From NCBI GenBank assembly GCA_000434235.1, contig FR891993.1, positions 22,765-39,128 on the forward strand: a stretch of 16,364 nt of DNA. Direction: 5' to 3'. Shown here one piece after another: positions 13,525-16,364 of this stretch. This DNA comes from Alistipes sp. CAG:268. Lineage in GTDB: Bacteria > Bacteroidota > Bacteroidia > Bacteroidales > Rikenellaceae. Made by a program: the position numbers and the translations under genes. The notes beneath the pieces were generated by a model. The model was not told the origin of the DNA, made no database searches, and saw only the letters and a program-made list of their open reading frames with translations. Numbering within the stretch: position 1 is the stretch's first letter; every line of letters begins with the position of its first letter.

Positions 13525-14787
13525 CTACAGGCCCCAGTCGGAGGCTTTGTACGAATCCTTCGGTGCGTTGGGCACGTTCGGGAAGTAGGTGAAGCCGGTG
13601 AGCTCCTCCAGCTCGGCGATCGAATACATGTCCTTCGACGAGACCTGCTTTCCCTTGAGGGCATTGTTGTGGCAGCGGACGAAGGCTGCGCACATCAGCT
13701 CGTCGGCCGAGCACTCCATCACCGACTTGCCGGTATTGCCCTTCTTGGTCCGCAATACGGCGATGTAGAACATCGTGGGACATGAGACATCGTTCCGGTT
13801 GCCGAACGAAATCTTCTTGGGCGAAGCCGTATTGCCGTAACGGTCCTCATAGCGGTCGAAGTAGGTTCCGATCACCAGATAGGTCGTATCGGTGCAGACC
13901 TTCGTGTCGATCCAGTCCTCGAGAAGGTTCCAGCCGCCACCTCCGGTATTAAACCCCGAGGAGTACTGTGGTGCAATGTTCGAGAAGTAGAAGACCTGCT
14001 CGTTCACCGCCCTCGAATAGGTCCGTTCGGCCGAACCGAGCATGTGGCCATTGTTACAACCGCTGTCAGCTGCCTTGCCGTAGTACTGGATACCCGAAGG
14101 GATGTCGGGATCGGCCTTGTAGGCATTCGTCCGGTTGGCAGTCCCCTCGTAGCAGGCATGACGCGGGGCAGCAACCCAGACCGGACAGTGGTGCTCGGCG
14201 CTGAAGCAGACCGTGTAGTTGCGGGCCTTGTTGCCGCGGATCGTCAGGTCGGGACAGAGGTGGTAGGCATAGTAATAGTCGCTGTTCGACTCCTGCTCGG
14301 CGAGCAGCTCGGGCCATCCGAAGTACCTGGTCGGCCCGGAAACACCGCCACCGTCTCCATCGCCATCACCATCACCATCGCCATCACCGTCGCCGTCACC
14401 TCCGCCGTCACCGGGAAGGGTCGTGAACTCGGCGCCGTCGCTCAGGATCCGCGAGGCTCCCAGCTTCACGTAGGCGTGGACCCGATAGCTGGTTTCGGGA
14501 TCCAGACCGGTCAGGCGGGCCGAAATCGCATTGCGCTCAAATTCGGTGACCTTCACCGTCCGGTAGTCTTCGGCAGCCTCATCGGCCGGACCGTAGGCGA
14601 AGCCCCGCTCGAGTCCCGGATAGTCGTTGAGCGTGAACCCGGCCCGGCTGTTCACGTCGGCTGTAGTCGAGCCGACCGAGACCACCTCGGGCAGCGAGAA
14701 GCTGAAACGGGTAGCGGCATCGTCCCCCTCCTTGCAGGAGACGCACAGTGCGGCAATGCCGCAAAAAAGAAAAAGTAGCGTTTTCAT
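13525..14787 (-). CDS. Secreted lipoprotein DNA/RNA non-specific endonuclease
   Basis: Probable lipid-anchored nuclease outside the cytoplasm. Order in 420 residues: signal peptide ending CVSC with C18 as the likely lipidated cysteine, followed by KEGDD; a fibronectin type III-like domain (~28-124, with GLDPETSYRVHAYVKL and FTTLP); a Gly-Asp repeat linker (126-148); and a beta-beta-alpha metal nuclease domain (~150-405). The catalytic segment reads CNNGHMLGSAERTYS (244-258), with H247 the likely general base, then QVFYFSNIAPQ (264-274) and WNLLEDW (286-292), which match the Asn and Glu metal-site motifs of the NUC family. The usual DRGH is NNGH here. Ten cysteines in the nuclease domain suggest disulfides. 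It follows dtd after 31 bases and runs 3 bases into the radical SAM gene. Substrate (DNA, RNA or both) cannot be read from sequence. Confidence 0.9.
   Translation of the reverse strand: MKTLLFLFCGIAALCVSCKEGDDAATRFSFSLPEVVSVGSTTADVNSRAGFTLNDYPGLERGFAYGPADEAAEDYRTVKVTEFERNAISARLTGLDPETSYRVHAYVKLGASRILSDGAEFTTLPGDGGGDGDGDGDGDGDGDGDGGGVSGPTRYFGWPELLAEQESNSDYYYAYHLCPDLTIRGNKARNYTVCFSAEHHCPVWVAAPRHACYEGTANRTNAYKADPDIPSGIQYYGKAADSGCNNGHMLGSAERTYSRAVNEQVFYFSNIAPQYSSGFNTGGGGWNLLEDWIDTKVCTDTTYLVIGTYFDRYEDRYGNTASPKKISFGNRNDVSCPTMFYIAVLRTKKGNTGKSVMECSADELMCAAFVRCHNNALKGKQVSSKDMYSIAELEELTGFTYFPNVPNAPKDSYKASDWGL
14353..14400. repeat. Eight hexamer repeats encoding (Gly-Asp)8
   Basis: Eight consecutive six-base units (minus strand GGnGAn) encode Gly-Asp eight times at residues 130-145 of the nuclease lipoprotein, between its fibronectin-like and nuclease domains. 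Units differ at third codon positions, so they are imperfect copies. Gain or loss of a unit would change linker length while keeping the frame. Asp-rich Gly repeats can bind calcium in other proteins, but no calcium motif such as DxDxDG with a full loop is certain here. Confidence 0.9.
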
Positions 14788-14818
14788 CTATTATGATACG
14801 GTAAAGTAAAAAATTCGG

Positions 14819-15271
14819 TCAATCCCGGTTTTTCGAGTCCATCCAGATCGTGACGGGCCCGTCATTGACCAGCGCCACCTGCATGTCAGCGCCGAAACGC
14901 CCCGTGGCGACGGGTTTCCCGACCAACGCGGCGACCCGCTCGACGAAGCGTTCGTAGAGCGGCCGCGAAACGGGCTCGGGGGCCGCATGGATGTAACTCG
15001 GACGGTTGCCCTTGCGCGTGGAGGCCTGCAGCGTGAACTGGCTGACGACAAGCACCTCGCCCCCGGTCTGAAGGAGATCGAGGTTCATCACGCCGGCCTC
15101 ATCGTCGAAGATGCGCAGGCGCACCAGTTTGCCGGCCAGATATTCCAGATCCTCGTCGGTATCTTCCGTGCCAACCCCGACGAAGACAAGCAACCCCGCC
15201 CCGATCCGGGAACAGCACACGCCTCCGATCGTGACGGAGGCCTCGCGAACTCGCTGAATCAACAGTCTCAT
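14819..15271 (-). CDS. dtd: D-aminoacyl-tRNA deacylase
   Basis: Cytoplasmic proofreading enzyme that cleaves D-amino acids (and glycine mischarged on tRNA-Ala) from tRNA. The protein is 150 residues, the normal DTD length. It carries the active-site motif SQFTL (77-81) and the Gly-cisPro motif in NDGPVTIWMDS (136-146, G138-P139), the element that rejects L-aminoacyl-tRNA. The start MRLLIQRVREASVTI is typical. It lies 4 bases after the pseudouridine synthase gene, with which it is probably co-transcribed, and 31 bases before the nuclease gene. All key residues are present; nothing unusual was seen. Confidence 0.97.
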   Translation of the reverse strand: MRLLIQRVREASVTIGGVCCSRIGAGLLVFVGVGTEDTDEDLEYLAGKLVRLRIFDDEAGVMNLDLLQTGGEVLVVSQFTLQASTRKGNRPSYIHAAPEPVSRPLYERFVERVAALVGKPVATGRFGADMQVALVNDGPVTIWMDSKNRD

Positions 15272-15275
15272 GGCA

Positions 15276-15962
15276 TCACCGGTTTTCGAAATAGGCCCAC
15301 AGGTTGTCGCCCGCCGGAACGGGGGCCGTCACCGACACGGGTTCGTGGCGCACCGGGTGGTCGAACTCCACGCAGCGCGAGTGGAGCGAGATGCCGCCCC
15401 CGGGCAGCGAGCGCTTCGCCCCGTACTTGAGGTCACCGCGGATCGGGCAGCCGATCTTCGACAACTGCGCGCGGATCTGGTGGTGGCGGCCGGTGAGCAG
15501 TTCGATGCCCAGCAGCGTATAGTGCGTCCCCACGCCGAGCGTCTCGTAGCGCAGGCGGGCCTCCTTGGCATCGCCCTTCGGAGCGTCATAGGCCCGCGAG
15601 CGGTTGGTCTTGCCGTCGCGCAGGATGTAGTGGCGCAACTCGCCCTGCTCGGGATCGGGCGTCGCCTCGGTCAGCGCCCAGTAGACTTTTCGGATGCGCC
15701 CCTCGCGGAGCATCTCGTTGAGGCGCGTCAGCGCCTTCGAGGTCTTGGCGAAGAGTACCGCCCCGCTCACGGGACGGTCGATGCGGTGCACCACGCCGAG
15801 GAAGACCTCGCCGGGTTTGGCGTCGCGCCGCTTGATGAAGGCCTTGATCTGGTCCTCGAGGGCGCTCTCACCCGAAGGGTCGGGCTGCACCAGGTCGCCG
15901 CAGTGTTTATTGACAATTAGCAGGTGATTGTCCTCGTAGAGAATGTCGTCGGGTGAGAACAT
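15276..15962 (-). CDS. RluA-family pseudouridine synthase without S4 domain
   Basis: Enzyme that isomerises uridine to pseudouridine in rRNA or tRNA. The 228 residues contain only the catalytic domain: ILYEDNHLLIVNKHCG (7-22), the catalytic motif HRIDRPVSG (59-67) with Asp62 as nucleophile, and LLTGRHHQIRAQL (155-167). There is no N-terminal S4 RNA-binding domain, so it resembles RluA or TruC more than RluC or RluD; the exact target nucleotide cannot be assigned. The ATG at 15962 is 10 bases after the cytidine deaminase stop, and dtd follows after 4 bases, so the three form a likely operon centred on RNA and nucleoside metabolism. Confidence 0.94.
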   Translation of the reverse strand: MFSPDDILYEDNHLLIVNKHCGDLVQPDPSGESALEDQIKAFIKRRDAKPGEVFLGVVHRIDRPVSGAVLFAKTSKALTRLNEMLREGRIRKVYWALTEATPDPEQGELRHYILRDGKTNRSRAYDAPKGDAKEARLRYETLGVGTHYTLLGIELLTGRHHQIRAQLSKIGCPIRGDLKYGAKRSLPGGGISLHSRCVEFDHPVRHEPVSVTAPVPAGDNLWAYFENR

Positions 15963-15972
15963 CGTCGCAGGG

Positions 15973-16364
15973 TTACAACTTGAAGGTAAAGGGAAGCAGT
16001 AGCGTCGCGGAGGAGACCACCGAGGCCGTTCCGCCGCCGGACATGATCACCCGCAGGGGCGCTCCCTGCCGCCGTTCGACATCGACCAGCACCTGACGGC
16101 ACTGTCCGCAGGGATAGCACTCCCGCTCGGAGGGGTCCGAAGCGATGGCCAGCGCCTCGATCGGGTCGTCGGCATGGTTGGCCTGCGCATAGAAGAGCAG
16201 CGAACGTTCGGCGCAGAGCCCCGCAGGGAAAACCTCGCTCTCGAAGTTGCTGCCACGGAGGATCCGCCCGCTGCGCAGACGCGCCGCAGCGCCGACCCGG
16301 AAGTGCGAATAGGCCGCATGCGCCGAAGCCGAAGCCTGCTCGGCCTCGGCGACCAGCCGGCGGG
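15973..16364 (-). CDS. cdd: Cytidine deaminase, 5' end outside window
   Basis: Zinc enzyme that deaminates cytidine and deoxycytidine to uridine forms in pyrimidine salvage. The frame is open from the window edge to a TAA at 15973-15975; 129 residues are visible and the N-terminus, probably about 25-30 residues, is missing. Seen: AAYSHFRVGAAARL near the visible start, NFESEVFPAGLCAER (zinc Cys plus catalytic Glu), and CYPCGQCRQV (the other two zinc cysteines). The end, LLPFTFKL, is typical of the family. Three cysteine ligands indicate the small homotetrameric type. The pseudouridine synthase gene follows after 10 bases. Confidence 0.95.
   Translation of the reverse strand, partial: RRLVAEAEQASASAHAAYSHFRVGAAARLRSGRILRGSNFESEVFPAGLCAERSLLFYAQANHADDPIEALAIASDPSERECYPCGQCRQVLVDVERRQGAPLRVIMSGGGTASVVSSATLLLPFTFKL

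Noticed and set aside
13525..14787. Nuclease as a toxin or interbacterial effector with a neighbouring immunity gene
   Set aside because: It has a lipoprotein signal and no secretion-effector domain, and no small immunity-like gene lies beside it; neighbours are housekeeping genes.
14801..14808. TACTTTAC as a promoter -7 element before the nuclease gene
   Set aside because: It lacks the final G of TAnnTTTG and no TTTG lies 19 bases upstream, so support is too weak.

Overview
The window is a dense, GC-rich stretch with 13 genes, all on the minus strand, so transcription runs from high to low coordinates. It suggests a Bacteroidota chromosome, most likely an Alistipes-like member of the Rikenellaceae (genus inferred, not proven). 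Reasons: the order murG-murC-ftsQ-ftsA with no ddl or murB between murC and ftsQ; an exact Bacteroidota promoter (TTTG, 19 bases, TAnnTTTG) before dnaB; a lipoprotein with an acidic stretch after the lipid cysteine; and few strong Shine-Dalgarno sites. No tRNA, rRNA, CRISPR array, insertion sequence, integrase or phage gene is visible. No gap exceeds about 125 bases.

Region 1 (16364 down to 14819) holds a cytidine deaminase cut by the window edge, an RluA-family pseudouridine synthase and D-aminoacyl-tRNA deacylase, 4-10 bases apart. Region 2 (14787 to 12574) holds a secreted, lipid-anchored DNA/RNA endonuclease with a Gly-Asp repeat linker, followed after 3 bases by a radical SAM protein of the YhcC/YtqA type. 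Region 3 (12544 to 8687) is a tightly coupled set: a YitT-type membrane protein, PriA and ComF, with overlapping ends. Region 4 (8566 to 5350) holds DnaB, with its own promoter, and the ComM-type AAA ATPase. Region 5 (5241 to 45) is the cell-wall and division block murG, murC, ftsQ, ftsA; ftsZ probably follows just outside the left edge.

Functionally, regions 2-4 group DNA processing: extracellular nucleic-acid cleavage, competence-type proteins (ComM, ComF), replication restart (PriA) and the replicative helicase (DnaB). This group sits directly before murG, where ftsW and murD usually lie, so the division and cell-wall cluster is split here. Region 5 makes lipid II (MurG), starts the UDP-MurNAc-peptide branch (MurC) and builds the divisome (FtsQ, FtsA).

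Most genes are ordinary housekeeping genes. The unusual points are a long charged, helix-rich insertion inside FtsQ, an SSB-like acidic C-terminal tip on DnaB, a Gly-Asp repeat and altered DRGH motif in the nuclease, a tandem repeat in the FtsA proline-rich tail, and the split division cluster. I found no convincing new defence system or mobile element.
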